The notes: a model not told the origin generated them from the letters alone. Positions 51,016 to 59,664 are shown, counted from the first letter of the stretch. The stretch: 64,000 nucleotides of DNA from Prevotella sp. (GCA_017417465.1 JAFPZD010000095.1:30032-94031); one strand, 5' to 3'. Numbers and translations: made by a program.

Positions 51016-52572
51016 TCATAACTTTTCAGCCATCTCGATGGCCTTGTGCAGCGCCCCCAGTTTGTTGTTGACCTCCTGCAGTTCATACTCCACATCACTC
51101 TTTGCCACAATGCCGCCGCCTGCCTGAAACCAGAGTTCGCCGTTGCGTGAGACGAATGTGCGGATGGTGATGGCTTGGTTGAGCGAGCCGTCGACACCGA
51201 TGATGCCGATGCAGCCACCATAGGCACCGCGATTGTGTGGCTCGTATTCAGAGATGAGCTGCATGGCGCGCACCTTGGGTGCCCCTGAGAGCGTGCCGGC
51301 AGGAAACGTGTCGATGAAGGCCTTGATGGGGTCGGCGCCCTCGTCGAGCTCGCCACTGACGCGCGACACCAGGTGGATGACGTGCGAGTAGTACTGCAGG
51401 TCCTTGTAGAAGTCGACCTTCACGCGGTGGCAGTTGCGACTCAGGTCGTTGCGCGCAAGGTCGACCAGCATCACGTGTTCGGCATTTTCCTTGGGGTCGT
51501 TGCGCAGGTATTCGGCACCTCGCCTGTCGGCTTCTGCGTCGCCCGTACGCTTGGTAGTGCCTGCAATGGGGTCGATGTAGGCAATGAATTTTTTGTTTAT
51601 TGTTTCATTGTTATCGTTCTGGGTTCCAATCCGTTGAATACGGCAGTGCGTCTCAGGTGAAGAGCCGAATATGCGGAAGCCGCCGAAGTCAAAGTAGAAG
51701 AGGTAGGGCGAGGGATTGATGCTGCGCAGGGCACGATAGAGCTTGAAGTCGTCGCCCTCGTACTTCTGTACGAACCTGCGGCTGAGCACGATCTGAAACA
51801 CGTCGCCACGCAGGCAGTGCTGTATGCCACGACGGATGTTTGCCCTGTGCTCGTCGTCGGTCAGCGTCGAGCACACGTCGCCAACGGGATGGAAATCGTA
51901 TGCCTGCACGTTCGACTTGTTCATCGCCTTGAGGATGGCGTCAATGCGCTTTTCGCCTTCCTCTATGTCCTCTCCTTCTTCTACCAAGCTCACCACTGTC
52001 AGCATGTTGTCGTGGTGGTCGAAGACGATCACCGCTTTGTAAAGGATGTAGAGCATGTCAGGCGCGTCGTTCTTCTGCTGTGTCTCGTCCTTCACGGCGA
52101 TGTCCTCGAAATAGCGCACGGCGTTGAACGAAGTGTAACCGAAGAGGGCCACGGTTTCACACGGCTTTAAGCGTGAGGTGGGGGCATCGGTTTCACACGG
52201 TTTTACGCGGGAGGTGGGGGCATCGGTTTCACACGGTGTTGCGCGGGAGGTGGGGGCATCCTCGCCCTTCACCTCGATGCGGTCGATGAGTTCGTGGATG
52301 GCGGTGTCAGTGCGATAGTCCTTGTTTACCTCTTTTTGGATGGTTGTTTTGTCGGGAAAATTGACAGTTGCTATGCCGTGCCCAATAGCCACACTGGCGA
52401 TGGGATTGATGCCGATGAACGAGCGTGAATTGTTCGCATCGTGATAGTCGGAGCTCTCCATCAGTGCACTCTGCGGATAGAGGTCGCGCAGCCGCATATA
52501 GACGCCCACTGGCGTGTAGAGGTCGGCCAAAATGGTCTTGCTGCAGGTTGTATATCGAAAGGTTTTCATCAT
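51016..52572 (-). CDS. trpE: Anthranilate synthase component I with internal repeats
   Basis: 518 residues, roughly 40-50 more than expected. Makes anthranilate from chorismate with TrpG. The chorismate-binding domain shows QIVLSRRF, INPSPYLFYFDFGGFRIFGSSPE, AGTTKRTGDAEADRRGAEYL, LVDLARNDLSRNCH, GAPKVRAMQLISEYE and GGGIVAKSDVEYE. Residues 105-140 are three tandem copies of a 12-residue unit DAPTSRVKPCET (variants RATPCET, RLKPCET), encoded by three 36-bp repeats at 52153-52260. They sit before VALFGYTSFNAVRYFE, in the N-terminal tryptophan-sensing domain, and look like a recent in-frame expansion. Confidence 0.96.
   Translation of the reverse strand: MMKTFRYTTCSKTILADLYTPVGVYMRLRDLYPQSALMESSDYHDANNSRSFIGINPIASVAIGHGIATVNFPDKTTIQKEVNKDYRTDTAIHELIDRIEVKGEDAPTSRATPCETDAPTSRVKPCETDAPTSRLKPCETVALFGYTSFNAVRYFEDIAVKDETQQKNDAPDMLYILYKAVIVFDHHDNMLTVVSLVEEGEDIEEGEKRIDAILKAMNKSNVQAYDFHPVGDVCSTLTDDEHRANIRRGIQHCLRGDVFQIVLSRRFVQKYEGDDFKLYRALRSINPSPYLFYFDFGGFRIFGSSPETHCRIQRIGTQNDNNETINKKFIAYIDPIAGTTKRTGDAEADRRGAEYLRNDPKENAEHVMLVDLARNDLSRNCHRVKVDFYKDLQYYSHVIHLVSRVSGELDEGADPIKAFIDTFPAGTLSGAPKVRAMQLISEYEPHNRGAYGGCIGIIGVDGSLNQAITIRTFVSRNGELWFQAGGGIVAKSDVEYELQEVNNKLGALHKAIEMAEKL
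52153..52260 (-). repeat. Three 36-bp tandem repeats inside trpE
   Basis: Units at 52153-52188, 52189-52224 and 52225-52260, plus strand GGTTTCACACGGTTTTACGC plus GGGAGGTGGGGGCATC, differing only at a few bases near the middle. The ACCGTGTGAAACC core (minus strand) resembles the ACCGTGTAGAACC units at 16329-16480. Confidence 0.95.
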
Positions 52573-52740
52573 TTTTTTGGAGTTTTTTGGGGAGTTTTTT
52601 GGGGAGTTTTTTGGGGAGTTTTTTGGGGAGTTAAGGGGAGTTAGGGGGAGTTAAAGGGGAGTTAAAGGGACGATAGTTGGGAGTTTTGGGGGGAGTTAAG
52701 GGGAGTTAAAGGGACGATAGTTAGGAGCTTTGGGGGGATT
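52573..52740. repeat. GGAGTTTTTTGGGGAG / GGAGTTAAAGGG array between trpB and trpE
   Basis: Five units of GGGGAGTTTTTT come first, then GGAGTTAAGGG and GGAGTTAAAGGG units with two ACGATAGTT boxes. It is the same family and orientation as 50272-50425, so the two are direct repeats flanking trpG-trpE. The rest of the gap to trpB is pyrimidine-rich (TACTCCTATACTCC). Confidence 0.85.
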
Positions 52741-52791
52741 TGGATGCGTTAGGGGTATTCTACTTTACTCCTATACTCCTTTACTCCTTAA

Positions 52792-53997
52792 TTAGAATTT
52801 TCCGTATTCTTTTGCCATTTCTTTGTTCTTCAGATAGGTTTCCACATCCTTGTCGCCACGTCCGCTGACGGTGAGCACCACCACGTCCGATGGCTTGAAC
52901 GAGAGTTTCTTCAGGGCGGCAATGGCGTGTGCACTCTCGATGGCAGGGATGATGCCCTCCATCCTTGTCAGTTCATAGCCGCCATAGATGGCTTCGTCGT
53001 CGTTGATGCTCAATACCTGCGTTCGCCCTTGCTTCGCCATGTTGCAGTGCATAGGGCCGACACCAGGATAGTCGAGGCCTGCCGAGATGGTAAACGCCTC
53101 CTGAATCTGTCCGTCGTCATCCTGCATCACCAGCATTTTTGCACCGTGGAGGATGCCCGTTGTGCCACGATGAATCGTTGCTGCCGTGTGGTCGGTGTCC
53201 CATCCGTGACCGCCAGCTTCGGCGAGCACGATTTTCACACGCTCATCGTCCATGTAGTGATAGATGGTGCCGGCGGCATTGCTGCCACCGCCGATGCAGG
53301 CGATGAGGTAGTCGGGGTAGTCGCGCCCTGTCTTCTGCTCCAGTTGCCACTTGATTTCCTCACTGATGACGCTCTGCATGCGCGCCACAAGGTCAGGGTA
53401 GGGGTGAGGCCCCATGGTCGACCCCACGATGTAGAACGTGTCTGACGGATGGCAGCACCAGTCGCGTATGGCTTCACTGCAGGCGTCGCTCAGCGTCATG
53501 TTGCCGGTGCGGACGGGATGTACCTCGGCGCCCAGCATCTTCATGCGCTCGACGTTTGTGTGCTGTCGCTCTACGTCGGTGGCTCCCATAAACACTTCGC
53601 ACTTCATGTTCATCAGGGCGCACACCGTAGCCGTTGCCACGCCGTGTTGCCCTGCGCCTGTCTCAGCGATGATGCGCGTCTTGCCCATCCTTTTTGCGAG
53701 CAGTATTTGGCCGATGGTGTTGTTGATCTTGTGGGCACCCGTGTGGTTCAGATCCTCACGTTTCAGGTACAGCTGACAGCCGTAGCGCTCGCTCATCCTT
53801 TGCGCAAAGTAGAGTGGCGACGGGCGCCCCACGTAATCCCTCAACAGGGCATGATACGCTGCTTTGAACGTCTCGTCCTCGATAATCGGCAGATAGGCTT
53901 CTTGCAGGTCGTGCACGCACTTGTAGAGTATCTCTGGCACGTAAGCGCCGCCGAACTCGCCGTAGAAACCCTTTTCGTTGACTTGATAATTGCTCAT
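52792..53997 (-). CDS. trpB: Tryptophan synthase beta chain
   Basis: 401 residues. PLP enzyme joining indole and serine. KREDLNHTGAHKINNT with PLP Lys90; ETGAGQHGVATATVCALM with the catalytic Glu; CIGGGSNAAGTIYHY phosphate loop; GLDYPGVGPMHC. Normal length, no insert. It is the first structural gene, preceded by a leader peptide and hairpin. The placement of trpB first and trpA last is the usual Bacteroidota order. Confidence 0.97.
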   Translation of the reverse strand: MSNYQVNEKGFYGEFGGAYVPEILYKCVHDLQEAYLPIIEDETFKAAYHALLRDYVGRPSPLYFAQRMSERYGCQLYLKREDLNHTGAHKINNTIGQILLAKRMGKTRIIAETGAGQHGVATATVCALMNMKCEVFMGATDVERQHTNVERMKMLGAEVHPVRTGNMTLSDACSEAIRDWCCHPSDTFYIVGSTMGPHPYPDLVARMQSVISEEIKWQLEQKTGRDYPDYLIACIGGGSNAAGTIYHYMDDERVKIVLAEAGGHGWDTDHTAATIHRGTTGILHGAKMLVMQDDDGQIQEAFTISAGLDYPGVGPMHCNMAKQGRTQVLSINDDEAIYGGYELTRMEGIIPAIESAHAIAALKKLSFKPSDVVVLTVSGRGDKDVETYLKNKEMAKEYGKF

Positions 53998-54043
53998 ATA
54001 ATTGCTGTTTTGTGTTGTTGTGATTCCACGCCTTCATAACTTT

Positions 54044-54075
54044 GAGAGGCCCATCGTAAGAACGACAGGCCTCTC
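54044..54075 (-). promoter_or_regulatory. Attenuator-like hairpin upstream of trpB
   Basis: Minus strand GAGAGGCC and GGCCTCTC (8-bp stem) with an inner TCGT/ACGA stem around a tetraloop. It lies 40 nt after the leader-peptide stop and 46 nt before trpB. No T-run follows. An earlier alternative pairing GTAC/GTAC around CCAAGTTT exists at 54081-54104. The layout fits transcription attenuation; an RNA-folding calculation was not possible. Confidence 0.65.
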
Positions 54076-54115
54076 AGTATCTACTTCGTACAAACTTGGG
54101 TACGCGGCTATCTTC

Positions 54116-54172
54116 TCACGATCTTTTGAACCTTGAGCTGCGCCACCACCAATAGAATGTATTATTATTCAT
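54116..54172 (-). CDS. trpL: trp leader peptide
   Basis: An 18-residue ORF, MNNNTFYWWWRSSRFKRS, with three consecutive Trp codons (TGG). It lies 119 nt upstream of trpB and about 45 nt downstream of the promoter at 54222. When charged tRNA-Trp is scarce a ribosome should stall at these codons and let the downstream RNA adopt the pairing that avoids the hairpin at 54044. It is too short for standard gene callers. Confidence 0.85.
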   Translation of the reverse strand: MNNNTFYWWWRSSRFKRS

Positions 54173-54221
54173 CGCCTAATTTAGTTTGCTATCTTGAACG
54201 ACTTTTCTGTCTTTTCGGGTG

Positions 54222-54253
54222 CAAAAGTAAGAAGAAACTTTCTTTCTGCCAAA
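54222..54253 (-). promoter_or_regulatory. Promoter of the trp operon
   Basis: Minus strand: TTTG at 54250-54253, 20 bp, TACTTTTG at 54222-54229; transcription starts near 54217, giving a leader of about 220 nt before trpB. The 459-bp gap between trpB and the next gene holds the attenuator, leader peptide and this promoter plus one divergent promoter. Confidence 0.75.
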
Positions 54254-54356
54254 TTTTTCGGCGATTTTTTGTCGTCAAAGAGGCATTTTTTTGCTTGGCT
54301 GTATATCTATACGGGTTATTCGGCACATATTCGTTATCTAAAAAGATGTGAAAAGC

Positions 54357-54388
54357 TTTCGTAATTCAAATAAAAAGTGTACCTTTGC
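54357..54388 (+). promoter_or_regulatory. Promoter of the beta-helix protein gene
   Basis: TTTCG at 54357-54361, 18 bp, TACCTTTGC at 54380-54388. The leader to the ATG at 54457 is about 65 nt. Confidence 0.7.
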
Positions 54389-54456
54389 ACCGAAATTGCA
54401 AACTACGGTAGAAAGGTAACAAACATCTTTTAATATTAACTAAACAATTACACTGT

Positions 54457-56718
54457 ATGAAAAAACTATTTACCCTGCTTTGTGCTGTTGCCTTGACGGC
54501 TTCAGTAAGTGCTCAGAAGATCACTTCCGTGACGGTCACGACGAAGTCAGAGCTGACCACTGCCATTAACGACGCTGCTACGCTCTCGCCTGGCGATTTT
54601 GCCTACATCTACATTCAGGGCGACATCAACCTGGGTAGCTTCACCTTCCCTGGCACCACGCGCAACATTCACTTCGTGGGTATCGACGGCGAGGAAGGTC
54701 AGTCGACCCTGCGCGCCGAGTTTGAGTTCCCCACCAACGAGTCGGAGAACGACGGCTTTGGCGCCACTTTCGAGAACCTGCACCTGATGGACAACAACGG
54801 TGAGTGGGGCAACTCGAAGCACTTCATGAACTTCAAGGATGCCAACAAGCACTTTGTCGACACGCTGCGCTTCACCAATTGTGAGATTTCGAACATCTGC
54901 CGCTCATTCGTGCGCTGCCAGATCAACGATGCTCCCACCGACGGCAGCTACACGGGTGCTGGTACCTTCAAGCACTTCGAGATGACCAACTGCGTGTTCC
55001 ACAACGCTTCACGTCAGTCGAACGCCATGCCCCTGATCTACATGGCTCAGCCGACCAACACGATGGTGTTCCGCAACAACACCTTCTACGACCTGACTTA
55101 CCTCAACGCCCTCGTCACCTATAACTACATGACCGACGAGACAGGTCGCCAGGCACTGAAGTTCACCTTCGAGAACAACACCCTCGTGGCTTATGCCAAG
55201 AGCACCCTGTTCAACTTTGGCTCTTACGTTAACAACGAGTCAGAGTTCCACATCAAGAACAACTTCTTCCTCTTCCCCAACTGGATCGACGAGTGCAACA
55301 ACCGTGTCGGCGACACCAACAGCAGCCACGACATGACCGAGGAGGCAACCACCCGCGACGGTGAGACGACCACCTTTGGCTACATGACTGAGGACGAGGT
55401 GCAGGCACGCGTTGAGAAGGGCACCGTGCTAACCAACATCGAGGGCGGCCTTGTGCAGCTCGAGAAGAACGTGCTCCTTGGCTACAAGCACCAGAACATG
55501 GCTGATGCCATCGAAGCCGGCGACATCATCAACCTCGGCGACACTGAAGAGGAAGAGGACGAGATCTCGTTCTACACCATGGAGGACGTCAACTTCGCTT
55601 GGACCGACTTCACCGATCCCAAGATGGACATGTTCCAGATTAACATCGCTCACCCCGTCTACACCGCAGGTGTGAAGGGCGCCCCCATCGGCGACGAGCG
55701 TAACTACACCGACAAGGTCATCAAGGTTGTCTACCTCAACGCCCACGTCGAGGGCTCGAAGAGCGCCAGCATCACCGTCTCTCCGCAGAAGGACGCTTAC
55801 ATGTCGGGCGACGTTGTCACCCTCACCGCCAATGTCAATGGTTCGCTGAACACCTTCAAGGGTTGGAGCAATGGCATGACGGAGCCCGTCATCGAAGTGA
55901 CACTTGACGACGACCTCGACATCGCTGCCAACTTCGAGGAGCTCAACTACGTGGCCGTGTGGAACCTCGACGATCTGACCACCAACAACGTCAAGAAGCT
56001 GTCGCCCGTCACTCCTAACTATGGCGACGAGAGCCTTGCACTGAACTACATGCGCTACCTCCCCGACGGCTATGTCGTCTGGAATGCTGACAACAGCGCC
56101 TTCGTCAACGACATCGAGGATGCCGACGAGAAGAAGGCTGCCGGCAACGTCTTCATGACCCGTAACAACAAGGTGGCTGGCGACATCCGCAACTGCTACC
56201 TCATCACCACATCGGCTGCTGAGTTCGCACTTGGTGCCGACGGTCATGCCGACTACCTCTTCATCGAAGCTGCCGAGACGCTGCAACCCACCAAGATCCA
56301 GTTCTTCGCCGCTACCGACAACGTGCCTTACAAGCAGTACGCCATCAGCACCTCTGCCGACGGTGAGGCTTGGACGGTCGCAAGCACCTTCGAGATGTCG
56401 AACAACGGCCAGTGGAACCTCGTTGAAGCCGAGCTTCCCGCTGCTAAGTTCATCCGCATCAAGGGTGTCGAGAGCGAGGGTATGTTCATCAGCGCCGACT
56501 TCCAGGAGCTGATCGACGCTGGCACCAACAGCGTGGCTTCCGAGTACCTCTTCGTGGCTGAGCTCATCCTCATGCCGAGCGACGGTCAGGGCATCGTCAG
56601 CGTCAGCAACAACGGCGCCGAGCAGCAGTCGCCCGTCTACAACCTCATGGGTATTCGCGTCAATGGTCAAGCCAAGGGCTTGCTTATCCAGAATGGTAAG
56701 AAGCACATCGTGAAGTAA
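54457..56718 (+). CDS. Secreted beta-helix protein, DUF4957/DUF5123-like
   Basis: 753 residues with signal peptide (MKKLFTLLCAVALTASVSAQ). Residues of about 20-330 form a parallel beta-helix pattern like the DUF4957/DUF5123 pectin-locus proteins (NIHFVGIDGEEGQSTL, NCVFHNASRQSN, VFRNNTFYDLTYLNA). Near 430-500 a divergent InlB B-repeat type module occurs (SITVSPQKDAYMSGDVVTL, FKGWSNGMTEP). The C-terminal domain looks like a carbohydrate-binding sandwich, and the last 26 residues are the tail YNLMGIRVNGQAKGLLIQNG, then KKHIVK. It likely binds or degrades pectic glycan. Its neighbour is a pectate lyase. Confidence 0.75.
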   Translation: MKKLFTLLCAVALTASVSAQKITSVTVTTKSELTTAINDAATLSPGDFAYIYIQGDINLGSFTFPGTTRNIHFVGIDGEEGQSTLRAEFEFPTNESENDGFGATFENLHLMDNNGEWGNSKHFMNFKDANKHFVDTLRFTNCEISNICRSFVRCQINDAPTDGSYTGAGTFKHFEMTNCVFHNASRQSNAMPLIYMAQPTNTMVFRNNTFYDLTYLNALVTYNYMTDETGRQALKFTFENNTLVAYAKSTLFNFGSYVNNESEFHIKNNFFLFPNWIDECNNRVGDTNSSHDMTEEATTRDGETTTFGYMTEDEVQARVEKGTVLTNIEGGLVQLEKNVLLGYKHQNMADAIEAGDIINLGDTEEEEDEISFYTMEDVNFAWTDFTDPKMDMFQINIAHPVYTAGVKGAPIGDERNYTDKVIKVVYLNAHVEGSKSASITVSPQKDAYMSGDVVTLTANVNGSLNTFKGWSNGMTEPVIEVTLDDDLDIAANFEELNYVAVWNLDDLTTNNVKKLSPVTPNYGDESLALNYMRYLPDGYVVWNADNSAFVNDIEDADEKKAAGNVFMTRNNKVAGDIRNCYLITTSAAEFALGADGHADYLFIEAAETLQPTKIQFFAATDNVPYKQYAISTSADGEAWTVASTFEMSNNGQWNLVEAELPAAKFIRIKGVESEGMFISADFQELIDAGTNSVASEYLFVAELILMPSDGQGIVSVSNNGAEQQSPVYNLMGIRVNGQAKGLLIQNGKKHIVK

Positions 56719-56756
56719 GCTCACTTCGGCGTGCTCGCACAACAAAAACTGACAGT

Positions 56757-56787
56757 CCTCGGCGGCTTTTAGCCGTCGGGGATTTTT
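56757..56787 (+). terminator. Intrinsic terminator after the beta-helix gene
   Basis: CCTCGGCGGC pairs with GCCGTCGGGG (two G-T pairs) around TTTTA and is followed by ATTTTT. It ends the beta-helix transcript 20 bp before the pectate lyase gene. Confidence 0.82.
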
Positions 56788-56806
56788 AATTTAAACCACA
56801 CACACG

Positions 56807-58951
56807 ATGAAACAACGACTCATCCTCTCACTCACATTCGCCCTGCTCGCCCTTGTCGCCACGGCGCAAGACATGCAGCAGCTGGCATTCCCCACTGCCG
56901 AGGGTTACGGACGCTTTGCCACGGGCGGACGCGGCGGACAAACCTACGTCGTCACATCGCTCGACGACTGTGCAGAGAACGACCTGAAACGAGGCACCTT
57001 CAGATGGGCCGTCAAGCAGCCGGGACGTAAGATTGTCACCTTTGCCGTCAGCGGTACCATTTACCTCACGTCGGCGCTCAACCTCGACTGCGGCGACCTT
57101 ACCATCCTCGGACAGACGGCTCCTGGTGACGGCATCTGCCTGGCCGACTATCCCGTCACCATCTCCTGCGAGAATGCCATCATCCGTTACATGCGCTTCC
57201 GCCTCGGACAGCGGCAGGTGGCTTTCCACGAGGGCGACGGCTTTGGCTTCAACAATGCCAACAACGTCATCATGGATCACTGCTCCGTCTCGTGGAGCAT
57301 CGACGAGTGTCTCAGCATCTCGGCAGCCACCAACCTCACCATTCAGTGGTGCATGGTCGAGCAGGCACTCAACGATGCCGGTCACACCAAGGGTGCCCAC
57401 GGCTATGGCGGCAACTGGGGCGGCACCAACGTGTCGTTCCACCACAACCTCATTGCACAGTGCACCAGCCGCGTGCCACGCCTGGGAGGCGACACCAACC
57501 CTGCCACCAACGACTACTGCGACCTGCGCAACAACGTCTTCTACAACTGGGGCGGCAATGGCTGCTATGGCGCTGAGGCCATCGACGTCAACTTCGTCGG
57601 CAACTACTACAAGCCAGGGCCTTCCACCGACAAGCGCAGCAGTAACATCCAGAAGCGCATCTGTGCACCTAACATTCGCACCAGTAGCTACATCAAGACC
57701 TATCCCGCCTTCGCACACGACCTGCACAAGTGGGGACACTTCTATGTCGATGGCAACTACAATCCTGATCACGACGACATGAATCGGGACAACTGGACAG
57801 TGGGCATCGTCAACCAGGTGGATGCTGGCGGACAAGACGGCACGTGGACAAGTGTCACCCGCGACACCATTCACCTGTCGTCGCCGCGTGAGTTTACCCA
57901 CGTCACCACGCACAGCGCCCAGGAGGCCTATGAGCAGGTGCTGCTTTTCGCCGGTGCATCTTTCCATCGCGATTGTGTCGACGAGATGATCGTCAATCAA
58001 GTGCAAGAGCGCTGGGGCGCTGCCGGCTCTGGCAGCAACGGTGCCACCTACGGACAAATCGACAAGCAAACCGACAACGTCAGCAACGGACAGCTCTCAC
58101 CCGACCAGGTTGAGAATGGTGCATGGCCCATCCTGCTCTTGGGCGACAAACCACGCCCCGACACCGACGGCGACGGTGTGCCCGACTTCTACGAGTCGGC
58201 ATGGGAGCTCGACGATAGCAACCCCAACGACGGTGCGGGCATCTTGCAGACAGGCACCTACAAGGGTTACTCCTACGTTGAGGCTTATGTCGACGGCCTT
58301 TACAAAGAGCTGCGCGAATGGAACGCTGCAGGGCTTGATGGCGGCACACTGATGGGCGTTGAGGAGCCCACCGTCGTGTGCCTGCGTCGCATGCCGTGGG
58401 AGCACGAGATCTCACAACTCACGTTTAAGGGCTTCGACGCAAAGCAGAAACGCCAGCTTTATGCCGACGACCTCTCAATGGACGCCACGGGTACCATCAC
58501 CGGCGCCACGGGCGAGGAACAGACGCTGAAGCTGCGTGGGCAGAAATACACCATCCACGTGCCCTCGACGATGACTGTTCAAAGCGTGCGCATCTATGGC
58601 TATGCCAACTACTCTGACGACGTCCGCGTGACGGAGCTTGGCGGGCAGAAGTTCGCCTCTAACGAGTATGTTATTAAAGGCGCGGGTAAAGTCAAGCAGA
58701 CGCTTATCATACCGCTTCAGACACCCGTTTCTGGTGCCGACCTGACCATCACGCTCGCCGGCGAAAAGCAACCCTGCCTGAAGTTCTACTTGCAGGAGGA
58801 CGACGGCGGTCAAGCTTCCATCGACCCGCTGCCGTATTCTCAGCGCCCTTCGCTCTTTCCGCAGCAGTGCTATAACCTGCAGGGACAACCCGCAAGTGGC
58901 ACGTCAAAGGGCATCTATGTGATTAATGGTAAGAAGGTTGTGGTGAGGTAA
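56807..58951 (+). CDS. Secreted PL1-like pectate lyase
   Basis: 714 residues with signal peptide (LSLTFALLALVATAQ). The N-terminal half matches PL1 pectate lyases: LAFPTAEGYGRFATGGRGG, LTILGQTAPGDGI, NNVIMDHCSVSWSIDECLSI and TSRVPRLGG. A calcium-type segment DTDGDGVPDFYE (thrombospondin type 3-like) follows near 455. The C-terminal domain is beta-rich and ends in the tail YNLQGQPASGTSKGIYVING, then KKVVVR, shared with other secreted proteins here. It cleaves polygalacturonate by beta-elimination, most probably outside the cell. This supports pectin as the substrate of the locus. Confidence 0.9.
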   Translation: MKQRLILSLTFALLALVATAQDMQQLAFPTAEGYGRFATGGRGGQTYVVTSLDDCAENDLKRGTFRWAVKQPGRKIVTFAVSGTIYLTSALNLDCGDLTILGQTAPGDGICLADYPVTISCENAIIRYMRFRLGQRQVAFHEGDGFGFNNANNVIMDHCSVSWSIDECLSISAATNLTIQWCMVEQALNDAGHTKGAHGYGGNWGGTNVSFHHNLIAQCTSRVPRLGGDTNPATNDYCDLRNNVFYNWGGNGCYGAEAIDVNFVGNYYKPGPSTDKRSSNIQKRICAPNIRTSSYIKTYPAFAHDLHKWGHFYVDGNYNPDHDDMNRDNWTVGIVNQVDAGGQDGTWTSVTRDTIHLSSPREFTHVTTHSAQEAYEQVLLFAGASFHRDCVDEMIVNQVQERWGAAGSGSNGATYGQIDKQTDNVSNGQLSPDQVENGAWPILLLGDKPRPDTDGDGVPDFYESAWELDDSNPNDGAGILQTGTYKGYSYVEAYVDGLYKELREWNAAGLDGGTLMGVEEPTVVCLRRMPWEHEISQLTFKGFDAKQKRQLYADDLSMDATGTITGATGEEQTLKLRGQKYTIHVPSTMTVQSVRIYGYANYSDDVRVTELGGQKFASNEYVIKGAGKVKQTLIIPLQTPVSGADLTITLAGEKQPCLKFYLQEDDGGQASIDPLPYSQRPSLFPQQCYNLQGQPASGTSKGIYVINGKKVVVR

Positions 58952-59054
58952 AGAAAAAAAGAGGCCCACCCAGAAGACCCAGGAGGCCCACCCCAAACCC
59001 CTCCCGAAGGGAGGGGCTTTTAGTTAGATATTCTGCGAAAGTAAAGTCCCCCTG

Positions 59055-59158
59055 CAACCCACCCCTAACCCCTCCCCAAGGGAGGGGAATTTGGTTACCT
59101 TTTCCGCAGAAAAACTATATAAATCCCCCTCCCTTGGGGAGGGGTTAGGGGTGGGTTG
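59055..59158. repeat. Perfect 33-bp inverted repeat between convergent genes
   Basis: CAACCCACCCCTAACCCC at 59055 continuing to GGAGGGG at 59087; the exact reverse complement is at 59126-59158, with a 38-bp loop. A single further copy of the core lies at 58995-59019 (CCCACCCCAAACCCCTCCCG). It can fold into one long hairpin and probably ends transcription from both sides. Confidence 0.92.
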
Positions 59159-59187
59159 TAGGGTGGCAGGGGGGGAGTGGGTGTTTT

Positions 59188-59658
59188 TTATTCATGATGA
59201 TACGGTTCGCCGCGAATGATGGTGCAGGCGCGGTAGAGCTGTTCGGTGAAGACGAGGCGCACCATCTGGTGTGAGAAGGTCAGCCGCGAGAGCGACAGCT
59301 GGGCATTGGCACGGCTGTAGACGGCTTGCGAGAAACCGTAAGGGCCGCCGATGACGAAGAGCAGACGGCGTGCGGTGGCACACTTCTGCTCCAACCATCG
59401 TGCAAGTTCAACGCTGCGCATCTCAATGCCGTGCTCGTCGAGGAGCACAACCGTGTCGGTCGGTTGCACCTGCTTCAGTATGAGTTCACCTTCCTGTGTC
59501 TTCTGCTGCTCCTCGGTGAGGTTGCGCGTGTTCTTCAACTCCGGTATGACGGTGATGCAGAAGGGCATGTAGTGTGCGATACGCCCGGCATAGTCGCTAA
59601 TGCCTGCTGCAAAGTGCTTGTCGGTGGTCTTTCCCACCAGTATCAGTTCTGTCTTCAT
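59188..59658 (-). CDS. rlmH: 23S rRNA (pseudouridine1915-N3)-methyltransferase
   Basis: 156 residues. SPOUT-class trefoil-knot methyltransferase: VVLLDEHGIEMRS, FVIGGPYGFS and LSLSRLTFSHQMVRLVFTEQLYRA with RGEPYHHE at the end, the conserved RlmH C-terminus. Methylates the pseudouridine in helix 69 of 23S rRNA. Normal length. Confidence 0.97.
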   Translation of the reverse strand: MKTELILVGKTTDKHFAAGISDYAGRIAHYMPFCITVIPELKNTRNLTEEQQKTQEGELILKQVQPTDTVVLLDEHGIEMRSVELARWLEQKCATARRLLFVIGGPYGFSQAVYSRANAQLSLSRLTFSHQMVRLVFTEQLYRACTIIRGEPYHHE

Positions 59659-59664
59659 CGCGTG

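Noticed and set aside
54133-54351. Plus-strand ORF opposite the trp leader
   Set aside because: It overlaps the trp leader peptide and promoter on the other strand and its composition is not protein-like.
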